Positions 9,117-19,269 of a stretch of 64,000 bases of DNA are shown here, in pieces. The stretch is from Geomesophilobacter sediminis. Its GTDB lineage: Bacteria > Desulfobacterota > Desulfuromonadia > Geobacterales > Geobacteraceae. The translations under genes and the position numbers were made by a program. Every line of letters starts with the position of its first letter. The first letter of the stretch is position 1. The notes beneath the pieces are model-generated. The model searched no databases, had not been told where the DNA came from, and worked only from the letters and a program-made list of their open reading frames with translations. The stretch lies in assembly GCF_016458275.1 (NCBI RefSeq), contig NZ_JAEMHM010000010.1, forward strand, positions 213,041 through 277,040, in the 5' to 3' direction.

Positions 9117-9126
9117 GCTCGCCCCA

Positions 9127-11229
9127 TCAGAACTTCCAGGTCACTTTTCCGTAGACGCTGCGCTGGACGTCGGTCGGGAGGGTATTGATGAACTCGGGAT
9201 TGAACTCCTGGTGGCGCCGCTGCAGCAGGTTCTGCCCCACCACGGAGAGTTCCAGCTTCGGGGTCGGCTTCCAGGCCAGGCGGGCGTCCATGGTCAGGTA
9301 CCCGGAGATGACCGAGCCGTCGATGTAGGGGAGCTCGTCGACCCCGCGCAGCCAAAGATCCAGCTCCACGTTCTTGCCGAGGTCAAGCCCGGAGCGGAGC
9401 GAGAACTGGTGCCGCGGGCTGTCCCCTTCCGCGTCCCTTTTGTTGACGAGGTCGGTGCTCGGGGCATCCAGGAACATCTTGATCTTGAGGTAGCTGTACG
9501 AGGCATGCAGCCGCCACCAGGCAAACGGGGCCCATTCCGCAGCCACTTCCGCCCCGTAGGCGAAGCCATGCATGAGGTTGTCGAGGAGGTAGCGCTGGAC
9601 CAGGTCGTTGTTGGCCGGCTCGAAAACGGGGAGCGCGGTCTCCGCCCTTAGCACGCGGAGCCGGTCGTAGACGTTGTAAAAAACGGTGCTGTCCAAGGTG
9701 AGATGCTGGCGCGGCTGGGTCCGGTACCCGAGCTCATAGGCGACCAGCGTCTCGGCGCGAAAATCCTTGTTCCCGTCGATCTCGGCCCGTAACGGGAACG
9801 GCGTCGTTCCAAAGACGGCGGGATCGTAGGTGTGGTAGCGGTAGACGATGTCGCTGTCACCGCGGGCTGGAGTTCGCACCGCCCGGGAAACGGCGGCCCA
9901 GACCGAGTCGGTCGGGGTCGGGGTCCACAGGAGGCGCCCGTTGGGCTGGAGCTCGAATCCGCTGTAGCTGTTGTGCTCGAAGCGGGTGCCGAGGATGACC
10001 GAGAACTTCTCGGGGACGATCTTGATCTCGTCGTGGATAAAGCCGCTGAAGAGGTTGGTGTCGCGGCTGGGGGGATCGAAGGAGATGGTGGCGGTTGCGC
10101 CGAGACGATCGCCGGCATAGCGGTACTCACCGCCCCAGATCAAATCCTGGCGCCCCGGCAGGGCGACCCGGTCCTGGAATTCCACATCGACGATCTCCTG
10201 GCGGTGCCCCAGGATGATCATGTTCCGTTCCGAATGGTCGTAGTAGAGCTGCAGGGAGAAGCCGTCGGTTTCGCCCAGGCTCCGGTTCCAGCGGAGCAGG
10301 AGGTCTCCCCCGCTCATTTGCGACTCGACGTTCGCGATCGTAGAGAGCGACGGGTCGGCGAGGGTCGGCAGCCGGTACAGCGTGTAGCGCTCGTTGGTGG
10401 TCCCGTTGTAATAGTCGCCGGAAACGGTGAAGGAATCGCGGGCGTTGGGCTGGGAATCGAGCCGGAAGCCGCCGCGGCTCGTCTGCCAGGAGTCGTGCGC
10501 CCGCGTTCCGTCCGAATAGACGGAGTCCGCGGTGTCCTGGTGCTTGGCGAACAGTCTGAGATGGGTGGTATCGCTGAGCGCGAAACCGTAGCGCGCGGTC
10601 ACGAAATCGCGGGCCTCGGTGCCGCCGCCGGTGCTGACCATCCCGCCGTTGGTGTGTTCGGCGGACCTGGTGATGATGTTGATGACGCCGTTCACCGCAT
10701 TGGCGCCCCAAAGGGCCGCTCCGGGGCCGCGGATCACCTCGATCCGGTCGATGTCCTCCAGCACCGTGTCCTGCATCTCCCAGTAGACCCCGGCAAAAAG
10801 CGGCGAATAAAGGCTGCGACCATCCATGAGTACCAGAAGCTTGTTGGCGAAACGGCCGTTCAATCCGCGGATGGAGATCGCCCACTTGTTGGCATCGATC
10901 CGCGCCACCTGGACCCCCGGGGCCATGCGCAGGACCTCGGCGATGCTGGTCGCGCCGGAGCGCCGGATGTCCTCGTGGGTGATGACGAAGACTGCGGCAG
11001 CGGCATCGGCGAGCGGCTGGGATTTCTTGGATACCGAGGTGATCTCGATCTTCATCAGATCCTCGAGCCCCAGGGAGAGGTAATCGGTCTGGTCTTCGGC
11101 CGGCACGGTCTCGGCGCGCGCCGCTTCCGGCAGGGCGGAAAGCCCCAGGAGGAACAGGGTGCAGGCCGCGACGCCCCGGACCGCGGCGAGAAGACGGCAC
11201 GACGTGGCTGACGCCAAACTATTTGCCAT
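9127..11229 (-). CDS. TonB-dependent outer-membrane receptor
   Basis: 700 aa from the ATG at 11227-11229, chosen because GGAG lies seven bases upstream; an ATG 18 nt earlier lacks a ribosome site. It has a signal peptide ending in EAARAE. The plug domain (about 55-170) shows ITSVSKKSQPLADAAAAVFV, IRGLNGRFANKLLVLMDGRS and VIRGPGAALWGANAVNGV. The rest is a 22-strand-type barrel ending in the aromatic KVTWKF terminus needed for outer-membrane insertion. The plug is of the vitamin B12 / iron-chelate class, but the substrate is not evident. No TonB/ExbBD genes are nearby, and no cobalamin riboswitch is visible in the 11230-11617 leader. Confidence 0.9.
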   Translation of the reverse strand: MANSLASATSCRLLAAVRGVAACTLFLLGLSALPEAARAETVPAEDQTDYLSLGLEDLMKIEITSVSKKSQPLADAAAAVFVITHEDIRRSGATSIAEVLRMAPGVQVARIDANKWAISIRGLNGRFANKLLVLMDGRSLYSPLFAGVYWEMQDTVLEDIDRIEVIRGPGAALWGANAVNGVINIITRSAEHTNGGMVSTGGGTEARDFVTARYGFALSDTTHLRLFAKHQDTADSVYSDGTRAHDSWQTSRGGFRLDSQPNARDSFTVSGDYYNGTTNERYTLYRLPTLADPSLSTIANVESQMSGGDLLLRWNRSLGETDGFSLQLYYDHSERNMIILGHRQEIVDVEFQDRVALPGRQDLIWGGEYRYAGDRLGATATISFDPPSRDTNLFSGFIHDEIKIVPEKFSVILGTRFEHNSYSGFELQPNGRLLWTPTPTDSVWAAVSRAVRTPARGDSDIVYRYHTYDPAVFGTTPFPLRAEIDGNKDFRAETLVAYELGYRTQPRQHLTLDSTVFYNVYDRLRVLRAETALPVFEPANNDLVQRYLLDNLMHGFAYGAEVAAEWAPFAWWRLHASYSYLKIKMFLDAPSTDLVNKRDAEGDSPRHQFSLRSGLDLGKNVELDLWLRGVDELPYIDGSVISGYLTMDARLAWKPTPKLELSVVGQNLLQRRHQEFNPEFINTLPTDVQRSVYGKVTWKF

Positions 11230-11617
11230 GGGAGACTCCGCACTCATAACGTCATATGTTGCTGCCTTTTTTGCTTATCGACGCAATACTGCACAACATG
11301 AGGGCGCTTTTAAAAAATTTTCTTCCTCTCATCCTCCGGTACGGTGATTTCCCGTCCTGCCTACTCTCACAGCGCGTAGATCGAAACAGCTCTATCTCCA
11401 GCCGGTCCGTTTTTCCAAGGCAAAGACGTCCTTTGACGGAAACTCTGGTACATTAAGGTAATCTGGTGTATTACTGAGCGTTCCCCCCGGTACTCCGGAG
11501 ATGAGGGAGAACACCACCGAAGTGAGGCAAATTGAGGTTCGGGTCGCTGTATCTCATGGTTTCTGTCGAGGCGGCATTGCTTGTCACATCCGTGGTCCAG
11601 TCAGAAAAGGAACAGTT
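11230..11617. other. Divergent intergenic region, receptor / PAS sensor
   Basis: 388 nt between divergent genes. It has T- and A-rich runs near 11267-11330 and a TTGACG hexamer at 11432-11437 without a well-spaced -10. I see no convincing operator, riboswitch or repeat. Confidence 0.4.
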
Positions 11618-12193
11618 ATGAGCAAGCAAAGCCCGGCGTCCATTTCTTTTGATGCCATCCCGGTCCCGACCTTCATCGTTGACGATGACGTCCGCATCGC
11701 TTCCATGAACCAGGCAGCCCGCACATTTCTTGGGGGGCACGAAGAGCCGTTCCGCGACCGCCGCGGCGGCGAGGTCCTCAACTGCATCCGCGCCAAGCAG
11801 ACGCCGGAGGGGTGCGGCAGCGCCACCTCCTGCGAATCCTGCTTGATCCGCGCTTCGGTGCGCAAAACCGTCGGCGGCGCCTCGGTCACCCGATCGAGGA
11901 CCGTGGTCCAGGTAACCGAAGGGGATTCGGTGGCCGAGATGGAGCTTTTGATCACCACCAGCCCCTATTCCGAGGGGCAAGTGGTCCTGATGATCGAGGA
12001 CATCACCGAGGTGGCGGCGCTCCGGGCGCTGGTACCGATCTGCATGGACTGCAAAAAGATCCGCAAGGACGACAACTTCTGGGACAGCATCGAGGAATAC
12101 CTGGCGCAAAAGATCGGGGTGGACCTCTCGCACGGACTCTGTCCCACCTGTTTCGAGAAACGAGTACATGAAGCCAACGACACCGAAACTTAG
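11618..12193 (+). CDS. PAS sensor with C-terminal CxxCKK/CPxC module
   Basis: 191 aa from the ATG at 11618, with AAAGGAA upstream; an in-frame start 117 nt earlier has no ribosome site. The PAS domain (about 5-130) has IPVPTFIVDDDVRIASMN and a Cys-rich insertion C-x10-C-x5-C-x2-C (about residues 53-73). The C-terminus is a compact module, VPICMDCKKIRKDDNFWDSI...SHGLCPTC, with two Cys pairs that look metal-binding. The same module closes the Cache protein at 28366-29676. There is no kinase or output domain. The gene overlaps cheD by 26 nt, so a role in adaptation or chemoreception is suggested by context only. Confidence 0.75.
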   Translation: MSKQSPASISFDAIPVPTFIVDDDVRIASMNQAARTFLGGHEEPFRDRRGGEVLNCIRAKQTPEGCGSATSCESCLIRASVRKTVGGASVTRSRTVVQVTEGDSVAEMELLITTSPYSEGQVVLMIEDITEVAALRALVPICMDCKKIRKDDNFWDSIEEYLAQKIGVDLSHGLCPTCFEKRVHEANDTET

Positions 12194-12731
12194 AGCCCGC
12201 AAAAAGGCCCACGCCTGTTCGGGCACGGAGGTGAGCAAGCACCTCAAGTCGGGACTGCCGCTGTTCTATCTGAAGGCGGGAGAGCTGATTTTTTCCCGGG
12301 ATGCGGCGCTGGTCTCCACCGTTCTCGGGTCATGCCTGTCCCTGATCATCTACTCGAACGAACCCCGTCTTTGGTCCATCTGCCACGTCCTGCTCCCCAC
12401 CGGAAAGCTCGAGGAAGGGTTCAAGTACGTCGATTCCACCTTCGATTACATGGTCCGAACCGTCGAGGAATACGGCATCAGACTCTCCTCCTGCGAGGTC
12501 AAGCTTTTCGGGGGCGCAAACTCCCTGATGACGTCCGGTTCCGGCAGCGCGAAGTCGGTGGGGGAGAAAAACATCGCCCTCGCGCTGGAGAAACTGAAAT
12601 CCTACGGGGTAAAGCCCGCCGCAATCGACGTCGGGGGCCCCTCCGGCCGCAAATTGTTCTTCAACACCCGAAACGGCGAGGTCTTCGTGCGCAAGATCGG
12701 CACGGCCAACTACCGCCCTCCCACCCCCTGA
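12168..12731 (+). CDS. cheD: CheD chemoreceptor glutamine deamidase
   Basis: 187 aa, the usual CheD size. The catalytic Cys is in STVLGSCLSL (Cys56) and the His in SICHVLLP (His73). Downstream, ELFGG-type (VKLFGGAN) and IDVGGPSGRKLFFN motifs complete the family pattern. CheD deamidates specific Gln residues of chemoreceptors and can bind CheC. Its start overlaps the end of the PAS gene, implying translational coupling, and two chemoreceptor genes follow. No cheA, cheW, cheB or cheR is present in the window. Confidence 0.93.
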   Translation: MKPTTPKLRARKKAHACSGTEVSKHLKSGLPLFYLKAGELIFSRDAALVSTVLGSCLSLIIYSNEPRLWSICHVLLPTGKLEEGFKYVDSTFDYMVRTVEEYGIRLSSCEVKLFGGANSLMTSGSGSAKSVGEKNIALALEKLKSYGVKPAAIDVGGPSGRKLFFNTRNGEVFVRKIGTANYRPPTP

Positions 12732-12827
12732 AGCACCGGCTCCGGTCCGGCCGCCCCCCGTACCCGGCACCTTCTCCCCAGCGGCGCATCTTTTGTCCGC
12801 ACCAGCTCGATCCCAGAAATAGTTAAG

Positions 12828-12847
12828 GGCGCAGCATGCTGCGCCCC
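12828..12847. repeat. Palindromic repeat, second copy
   Basis: A perfect palindrome with half-site GGGCGCAGCA, the same core as 7965-7986, followed by CCTACGG. It lies in the short space between the convergent cheD and chemoreceptor genes. There is no T-tract here, so it is not an obvious terminator. Confidence 0.6.
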
Positions 12848-12905
12848 TACGGATGCCGAGGTCTTCCCCCCGGGATGCGGCGGTTCTCCTTCCGCCCAGC
12901 CGCGC

Positions 12906-14525
12906 CTAGCTCACCTTGAACTGGCGGACAATGCTTTGCAACTGCTCGGACATCGAGGACAGGCTGCGCGCCGCCTGGAAGGTCTCGCCCGCCCCCTGCG
13001 CCGTCTTTTGCACCACGACGGTGATGCTCTGCATGTTGGAGCTGATCTCCCCGGTCGTTGCCGTCTGCTCTTCCGCGGCGGTGGCGATCTGGTTCGCCTG
13101 CATGGTCACCGCATTGATCTGTTCCAGGATCTCCGCCAGTGCCCGCCCCGAACGCGCCGCTTCCCCGGTGCCCCGCTCGACCTCCCGGTTCCCCTCTTCC
13201 ATGACCGACACCGCGTTTTGGGTCTCGCTCTGGATGGAGCGGATCATCTCCGAAATCTCCTTGGTGGCCCGGGTGGTCCGTTCCGCCAGGGCCCGCACCT
13301 CGTCGGCCACCACGGCGAAGCCGCGCCCCTGCTCACCGGCCCGGGCAGCTTCGATGGCGGCGTTCAGCGCGAGGAGGTTGGTCTGGTCCGCGATGTCCTC
13401 GATGGTCCCCACGATGGCACCGATCTGGTCCGACCGGGAGCCGAGCGACTCGACCGCCTGGGCGGCGCTGCGGACCCTGTCCGCGACCGACTCCATGACC
13501 GCGATGGTGGATTGGACCACGCCGGAACCCTCCTGCGCCGAGGCGTTGGCCCTGGCGGCCCCGTCGGCGGCGAGGTGGCAGTTGTTGGCGATGTCCGAGG
13601 AAGTGGCCGCCATCTCCTCGCCGGCGGTAGCCACGGTGCTCGCCTGGGCCACCACCTCTTCGGAGCCCTCGGCCATCTGTTGCGCGGTGGCCATGAGCTG
13701 CACCGAGGCGGAGGCGACCCGTTCGGCATCGTTGTTGAGTTCGAGCATGATCCGCTGCAGCTTCTCGGCAAAGCCATTGAAGTGAGCGCTGAGCTGCCCG
13801 AGTTCATCGGCGCCCCGGTATTCCACCCGGCGGCAGAGGTTTCCCTCCGTCATGTCGATGATCGAGGCGACGATCTCATCGAGCGGTTTTTTCACCGAGC
13901 CGGTGATGACCAGGGCAGTCGCGATGCTCAGTGCCAAAGCGGCGCAGCCAAAAACCGCCATCACCAGCATGGCGGTTCGCCCCACCCCTCGGGCGCTTTC
14001 CACCCGCAGGTGCGCCCGTTTTTCGTAGTAGGTGAGGAGGTCGTCGGCGCTTTTGGTGTATGCCGCGATGCAGCTCTCCCCTGATCCGCTCATGATCTCC
14101 CGGTACCGGGCGGCGTCGCCGGCCGCTGCCGCCTCGATAAGTTGCCGGTTCAGCTCGGTGCCGGCATCCAGACTGCTCTTGAGTGCTTGCACCAGCTTCT
14201 TTCCGTCCGGGGTGATGGTCTTCTTTTCGATGAACTCCAGGTTCTTCCGATATCCCTCCCGGTACTCCTCGATCCGGCCCTGCAGCTTGGCGCGCCCGGC
14301 GGGGTCGCCTTCCAGCATCAACGCCTTGATCGAATCGTCGATCTTTTTCAGGTTCAGCAGGAGGTTCGCGGCGTTGCCGCTGAGAACCCCGATCCGGTCA
14401 ACGTTTTCGAGTTGCCCGCCGGAGTTGTAGATGCTGAAGATGCCGGTACCGATCACCGCCACCAGCAGCAGCGAAATCAGTCCGAACCCGATCATGAGCC
14501 GGGTCCCGATGGTGAAATTTTTCAT
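12906..14525 (-). CDS. Methyl-accepting chemotaxis protein
   Basis: 539 aa from the ATG at 14523-14525, preceded by GGAGGG; longer readings lack a ribosome site. TM1 is at about 8-30, followed by a helical-bundle (4HB-type) periplasmic sensor with no Cache fold, TM2 at about 190-212, then HAMP and the cytoplasmic signalling hairpin. The hairpin tip reads [20 protein letters not shown]. There is no C-terminal CheR-docking pentapeptide. It is divergent from the next chemoreceptor across an AT-rich 620-nt spacer. The ligand is unknown. Confidence 0.93.
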   Translation of the reverse strand: MKNFTIGTRLMIGFGLISLLLVAVIGTGIFSIYNSGGQLENVDRIGVLSGNAANLLLNLKKIDDSIKALMLEGDPAGRAKLQGRIEEYREGYRKNLEFIEKKTITPDGKKLVQALKSSLDAGTELNRQLIEAAAAGDAARYREIMSGSGESCIAAYTKSADDLLTYYEKRAHLRVESARGVGRTAMLVMAVFGCAALALSIATALVITGSVKKPLDEIVASIIDMTEGNLCRRVEYRGADELGQLSAHFNGFAEKLQRIMLELNNDAERVASASVQLMATAQQMAEGSEEVVAQASTVATAGEEMAATSSDIANNCHLAADGAARANASAQEGSGVVQSTIAVMESVADRVRSAAQAVESLGSRSDQIGAIVGTIEDIADQTNLLALNAAIEAARAGEQGRGFAVVADEVRALAERTTRATKEISEMIRSIQSETQNAVSVMEEGNREVERGTGEAARSGRALAEILEQINAVTMQANQIATAAEEQTATTGEISSNMQSITVVVQKTAQGAGETFQAARSLSSMSEQLQSIVRQFKVS

Positions 14526-15146
14526 TGCTCCCTCCAACATTTCGATTGTTTGCCGTGGTTGACTGCCCCGTCGAGCCAGGAAACGCAGGCGCTGAATCCA
14601 CCAGCAAAGGCCAATTGGCTCCGGCATGGGCAACTGGTAAGACCACATCTGGAATCATCGGCGTATACCCGGGTAAGTTGAGCGATTTTTGCCTCATACG
14701 CTGCTTTTCTCCGCGAACGCACAAAGAATCGCCACCGCGCTCAAAGATTCCGGGAGGTTAAATAGTAACCCGGTCTACGACAATCGCTACGGTATTTACT
14801 CGACATTCGGCGCGAATTTCTGACATTGTCACCCACCGTCATGTCACAGCATATTTAATTATAAACTATCAATCAACTTCAATAACATTCTTCAGTAATA
14901 ATCTAATGTAGTTATCTAATTCAGCGACTCATAGTCGCCTGCCTGACAGTAAGTCACGACGCTAAATTATTTTTATTTTATGTTTACTGCCTAAAGTATC
15001 GCGTTCCCATGCCGAATAATCCCTACGTATTGTCTCACGACCCATGCGGTTTTCTGGGGCGGCCTCCCCCTTACTCCAATGCCCCAGCCGGCCGGACCTA
15101 AAAATCGTCTGCAGGTTGAACATCAGGAAGGTCAAGAGGAGGATGT
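14526..15146. other. AT-rich divergent control region between two chemoreceptors
   Basis: 621 nt without a gene. Positions 14850-15000 are strikingly AT-rich compared with the rest of the window. A perfect GCGACT/AGTCGC hairpin lies at 14924-14938, and the plus-strand sigma-28 candidate at 14992-15018. The GC-rich part next to the minus-strand start (14560-14700) has potential stems, but I could not fit it to a known riboswitch. Confidence 0.5.
14992..15018 (+). promoter_or_regulatory. Candidate sigma-28 (FliA) promoter
   Basis: TAAA, 15 nt, then GCCGAATA, close to the flagellar sigma-28 consensus TAAA-N15-GCCGATAA, about 130 nt before the chemoreceptor start at 15147. Motility-sigma control is expected for chemoreceptors. 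Confidence 0.6.
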
Positions 15147-17198
15147 ATGCGTTGGTTCAAAGACATGAGGATTGGTGGCAAGATCTTTTTCGTGGTGCTG
15201 GTGGTGCTTGGCCTGACCGCCATTCTCGGGGTCTTCTCCATCTACCAGCTCGGGCGGGTGAACGCCTCCACGGTCGACATTGCCACTAACTGGCTCCCCA
15301 GTGTCAAGACGCTGGGGCGGATGGAAGCCAACATGGGAGAAATCCGGCGCTCGGAACTGCAGTTCGTGCTTTCCGATTCGAAGGAGAACCTTGAGAAATA
15401 TGCCAAGCGGCTGGAAACCCAGTTCGAGAGCATGAAGAAGACCCAGGCGGAGTACGAGAAGCTGATTTCCTCGCCGGAGGAGAAAAAGCTCTACGAGGAG
15501 TTCCTGGCCACCTGGAACAGCTACCTGGAAGTGAACAAGAAGATCATGCCCTTGGGCTGGCAGAACAAGGACCGGGAGTGCAAGGAGCTGATCCGAGGCG
15601 ACTCCTCCAAGTTTTTCAACACCGCGGTCGAGGTGATCCACAAAGACATCGCCCTCAACGACAAGGGTTCGGACGATGCGTGCAAAAAGGCGGCGGTCAT
15701 CTTCAGCAGTTCCCGCACCCTGATCATCTCGGTCCTCGTCTGTGCCATGCTCGCCGGTGCGCTTTTGGCCTTCTTCGTGGGACGCATCATCAACCACGCG
15801 TTGAACAACGGAGTAAATGCCGCCCGGCGCCTGGCCCAGGGGGACCTGTCGGTGGTCATCGAGGAGGCCGGCAAGGACGAGGCCGGGCAGCTCCTGACGG
15901 CGATGCAGACCATGATCGAAAGCATCAAGGCGCTCGTGGCCGACACGGTCTATCTTTCCAACGCGGCCATTGATGGGAGGCTGGAGGTCCGGGCCGATAG
16001 CGCAAAGCACCAGGGTGCCTACCGGGAAGTGATCCAGGGGATCAACGGGACGCTGGACGCGGTGATCGGCCCCCTCAAGGTCGCCGCCCGGTACGTGGAG
16101 CAGATCTCGAAGGGGGACATGCCCCCGCTCATCCAGGAGGAATACCGCGGCGATTTCAACGAGATCAAGACCAACCTCAACCTTTTGATCCGGTCGACCA
16201 ACGACATCACCGCGGCGGCCACGGAGGTCGCTTCGGGCAACCTGACCGTCCAGCTCAAGGAGCGCTCGCCAAACGACGAGATGATGCGTTCGCTGTCGCA
16301 GATGGTGGCCAAGCTCTCCAGCGTGGTGCGCGAAGTCAAGGTTGCCGCGGACAACGTCGCGGCCGGCAGCCAGCAGATGTCCTCGGGGGCCGAGGAGCTC
16401 TCGCAGGGGTCGACCGAGCAGGCCTCGGCAGCGGAGGAGGCCTCCTCGGCCATGGAGGAGATGTCCGCCAATATCCGCCAAAATGCCGACAACGCGCACC
16501 AGACCGAGAAAATCGCGGTCAAGGCCGCGGCCGATGCCCAGGATGGGGGTAAATCGGTAACCCAGACCGTTGCCGCCATGAAGGAGATCGCCGGGAAAAT
16601 CTCGATCATCGAAGAGATCGCCCGGCAGACCAACCTCCTCGCCCTCAACGCCGCCATCGAAGCGGCCCGCGCCGGGGAACACGGCAAAGGGTTCGCCGTG
16701 GTGGCCAGCGAAGTGCGCAAGCTTGCCGAGCGTTCCCAGCGAGCCGCCGCGGAAATCTCCGAACTCTCCTCCTCGAGCGTCGAGGTGGCCGAGACGGCGG
16801 GGGCTATGCTCAACAGGATGCTCCCGGATATCCAAAGGACCGCGGAGCTCGTGCAGGAGATCTCAGCGGCGAGCCGGGAACAAGATGCCGGAGCGGAACA
16901 GATCAACAAGGCGATCCAGCAGCTGGACCAGGTGATCCAGCAGAATGCCTCGGCAGCGGAGGAGATGTCTTCCACTGCGGAAGAGCTGGCCTCGCAGGCA
17001 GAACTGCTGCAGGCGACGATCGGGTTCTTCAATACCGGCGAGGCCACCAGGACTGAGTACCGCAAAGAGCACAAGATGCGTCAATCCCGGCCCAAGCTGC
17101 CGGGCCAGGGGAGACCGAAATCTTCGGCAGAGCCCGCGTCTCCCGAAACCGGAACCGAGATCACCATGAATCAGGACGAGCTGTTCGAGCGGTTCTGA
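15147..17198 (+). CDS. Methyl-accepting chemotaxis protein with extended HAMP region
   Basis: 683 aa; the ATG follows AGAGGAGGA. TM1 is at about 13-32, a four-helix-bundle sensor at about 33-188, and TM2 at about 189-211. A long HAMP and HAMP-like linker array follows (about 212-385, with repeated DLSVVIEE / [14 protein letters not shown] / NLTVQLKER blocks), then the signalling domain. Its tip reads [20 protein letters not shown], a different receptor class from the AGEQG tip at 12906-14525. It ends in [10 protein letters not shown], which is acidic-aromatic but not a classical pentapeptide. A sigma-28 promoter candidate lies upstream. Confidence 0.93.
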   Translation: MRWFKDMRIGGKIFFVVLVVLGLTAILGVFSIYQLGRVNASTVDIATNWLPSVKTLGRMEANMGEIRRSELQFVLSDSKENLEKYAKRLETQFESMKKTQAEYEKLISSPEEKKLYEEFLATWNSYLEVNKKIMPLGWQNKDRECKELIRGDSSKFFNTAVEVIHKDIALNDKGSDDACKKAAVIFSSSRTLIISVLVCAMLAGALLAFFVGRIINHALNNGVNAARRLAQGDLSVVIEEAGKDEAGQLLTAMQTMIESIKALVADTVYLSNAAIDGRLEVRADSAKHQGAYREVIQGINGTLDAVIGPLKVAARYVEQISKGDMPPLIQEEYRGDFNEIKTNLNLLIRSTNDITAAATEVASGNLTVQLKERSPNDEMMRSLSQMVAKLSSVVREVKVAADNVAAGSQQMSSGAEELSQGSTEQASAAEEASSAMEEMSANIRQNADNAHQTEKIAVKAAADAQDGGKSVTQTVAAMKEIAGKISIIEEIARQTNLLALNAAIEAARAGEHGKGFAVVASEVRKLAERSQRAAAEISELSSSSVEVAETAGAMLNRMLPDIQRTAELVQEISAASREQDAGAEQINKAIQQLDQVIQQNASAAEEMSSTAEELASQAELLQATIGFFNTGEATRTEYRKEHKMRQSRPKLPGQGRPKSSAEPASPETGTEITMNQDELFERF

Positions 17199-17204
17199 AT
17201 GAAG

Positions 17205-17237
17205 CCGGGGATATGTCGACGGTCGGCATATCCCCGG
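17205..17237 (+). terminator. Perfect hairpin after the chemoreceptor gene
   Basis: CCGGGGATATG and CATATCCCCGG form an 11-bp perfect stem with an 11-nt loop, starting 7 nt after the stop codon. There is no T-tract, so it may act as an RNA-stabilising or Rho-assisted end rather than an intrinsic terminator. Confidence 0.5.
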
Positions 17238-17429
17238 ATCCGCACCGCGAAGTGCACCGTGGCCGGTAACGCCCCACCCTTTGAGCTTCCCGCCGCACTA
17301 AACCCCGCCGGTCTCACGCAAGCCTCCAGCCCAGGGGGAAGATCCCGGCCCGACCACCCCTTTTTCCCTGTTCCCGCTCTTTCATCACTTCCCCGCAGCA
17401 TTCAAAACACCATTCCAGAAACGTAAAGA

Positions 17430-17472
17430 TTTTTTTGAGCCTTAAGGTTCGCCTAAGCTTCATCGTTTATCT
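17430..17472 (+). promoter_or_regulatory. PmrA/QseB-like box promoter before the porin
   Basis: T7 tract, then CTTAAG-GTTCG-CCTAAG (17441-17457), then 10 nt, then TATCT (17468-17472). The 6-N5-6 direct repeat is the form bound by PmrA/QseB-class OmpR regulators. An almost identical layout precedes the small secreted proteins (19270-19313). The leader to the porin start is about 300 nt; the remaining part of this 17199-17779 gap shows no gene. Confidence 0.55.
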
Positions 17473-17779
17473 TCCACGCCACCGGATTCTCAGCACCCGG
17501 AATCAGGCCCTATAACACGGTTATGTTTCTTTGGTTTCACGGACGTTCAACTCACTCGAGACAAGGTGCCGTGGCGCCGGCCGCTGTTTTAACCGTCCCC
17601 AGGTGGGGGCTTGCTACCTGCAGCTGGAAAGATTGCGCTGCCGGAATCACTCCGAGCCGGCAGACCAGAGGTCCGACGGCCAAAAGTCCGCAGCAAAAGG
17701 GGGGGCCAAGTACAACGTCGTTTAGTAGCGCCAGATCAGCTGTTCAATTCAACCGATCATCAGGGAGGGAACACACACA

Positions 17780-19138
17780 ATGAAGAAAGCGTTAGGTTTT
17801 ATCGCCGCATCACTTTGCGTGGCCGCGCCGGCCATGGCCGACAGTACGCAGCCCAACACCGACTTCAACCCGTCCGGGGACGTCTCCCCGGGGGTGTACG
17901 GAAAGATGTCCTACCCGGTCACCAGCAAATTCAAGCTCTCCATCGGCGGTTACGTCAAGCTCGACTACGCCTACAACACCGAGAACTTCGGTGCCACCGG
18001 CATCATCTCCCCGGGCTCCGGCGCCGCTCCTTCCGCGAAACTCGGCAACAACGTCACCGACCAGTCCGTGTTCGGCGTCAACCAGTCCCGTATCTGGTTC
18101 AAGGCCGACGGTCCCACCCTCCTCGGGGCGAAGACCACTGGCTACCTCGAAGGGGATTTCTACGGCGGGAGCGCGGCTGCCACCGAGAGCCCCATTTTCA
18201 GGATGCGTCATGCCTACGGTGCCGCGGACTGGACCAACACCCAGGTCCTCTTCGGTCAGTACTGGGATATGTTCGCCCCGATGATCGCCAACACCCAGGA
18301 CTTCCGTTGCGGTTCCCCCTACGGCGCACCGAACTCCCCGCGCATCCCGCAGATCAGGATGACCCAGAGGTATAACCTCGACTCCGATCAGCAGGTGAAA
18401 CTGGTGGTCGGCATCCAGGATCCGGCGCAGACCGGTGACAACAACACCGCTACCGGCGGCTACGGCCCCAACGCCAACTACGCGCTCCAGGCCTTCTACA
18501 GCAACAAGACCCTGGGTACCGCCCCGGGCTACTTCGGCCAGGCCATGAACCCGCTGACCGTCGGCCTCTTCGGCCTCTACGGCTCGGAGAAATCCCCGGG
18601 CGACAACGGCAAGGCCCTCGATACCTACGGCTACGGCGCCTACGCCTTCGTACCGGTCATCGGCTCCAAAAACGGGATCAACGGCCGCGCCATGACCATG
18701 TCCCTGGAGGCGCAGACCTACATCGCCGCCAACCAGGCCTTCAACGGCTCGACCGAGGCCAACGTGCTCGGCAAACCGGCCGGAACGATCGGTTCCAACG
18801 GCCCCCTGGGCACCGCCACCACCGAGACCCAGACCCCGGCGAAGAACTGGGCGGCCACCGCTCAGATCATCTTCTACCCGACCCAGAACCTCGGCCTGAC
18901 CGGCGGCTGGGGCCGCCGTAGCGCCCTGAGCCAGGACGACTACAAGGCAAACGGCGCGGTTTACCAGCGCTACACCCAGGAGGCGTACGCCAACGCCGCC
19001 TACGACTTCAACGCCGCAATCCGGGTCGCCGCCGAGTACCAGAACTTCCACACCGTGTACGGCAACGCCGCAACCGCTACCAAGCGCGCCGAGGGGACCG
19101 ACAACACCTACCGCCTCGCCGCTTACTACTTCTTCTAA
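17780..19138 (+). CDS. Outer-membrane porin
   Basis: 452 aa with a clean signal peptide (MKKALGFIAASLCVAAPAMA) and a mature chain of alternating aromatic and polar strands ending in YRLAAYYFF, whose terminal Phe is the outer-membrane assembly signal. LSIGGYVKLDYAYN and VFGVNQSRIWFKADGP resemble DcaP-like porins. It likely allows diffusion of small solutes; specificity cannot be read from sequence. The ATG follows AGGGAGGGA. It is followed by a strong terminator and preceded by a box shared with the next transcript. Confidence 0.85.
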   Translation: MKKALGFIAASLCVAAPAMADSTQPNTDFNPSGDVSPGVYGKMSYPVTSKFKLSIGGYVKLDYAYNTENFGATGIISPGSGAAPSAKLGNNVTDQSVFGVNQSRIWFKADGPTLLGAKTTGYLEGDFYGGSAAATESPIFRMRHAYGAADWTNTQVLFGQYWDMFAPMIANTQDFRCGSPYGAPNSPRIPQIRMTQRYNLDSDQQVKLVVGIQDPAQTGDNNTATGGYGPNANYALQAFYSNKTLGTAPGYFGQAMNPLTVGLFGLYGSEKSPGDNGKALDTYGYGAYAFVPVIGSKNGINGRAMTMSLEAQTYIAANQAFNGSTEANVLGKPAGTIGSNGPLGTATTETQTPAKNWAATAQIIFYPTQNLGLTGGWGRRSALSQDDYKANGAVYQRYTQEAYANAAYDFNAAIRVAAEYQNFHTVYGNAATATKRAEGTDNTYRLAAYYFF

Positions 19139-19187
19139 GCTCGAAATACCACGACTGCGACCAACAGTAAGTTGGATCTTGTGATTT

Positions 19188-19214
19188 GGGGGGAGGGGTC
19201 CCCCCTTTTTTTTT
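19188..19214 (+). terminator. Rho-independent terminator of the porin gene
   Basis: GGGGGG, a 6-nt loop and CCCCCC are followed by T9, about 50 nt after the porin stop. A textbook intrinsic terminator. Confidence 0.85.
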
Positions 19215-19269
19215 GTGCGCGCGCCGGCGCCGGAGACGATCCGGCATCCTCCCGGCAGCGGCCCGCGAA

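Noticed and set aside
11230..11617. Cobalamin riboswitch before the TonB-dependent receptor
   Set aside because: No B12-box-like GCCACTG sequence was found on the minus strand.
14560..14720. Possible GEMM (c-di-GMP/cGAMP) riboswitch before the chemoreceptor at 12906-14525
   Set aside because: I could not place the conserved GEMM core (GGCAAACC and the GCAAAGCC-type receptor) in the minus-strand leader.
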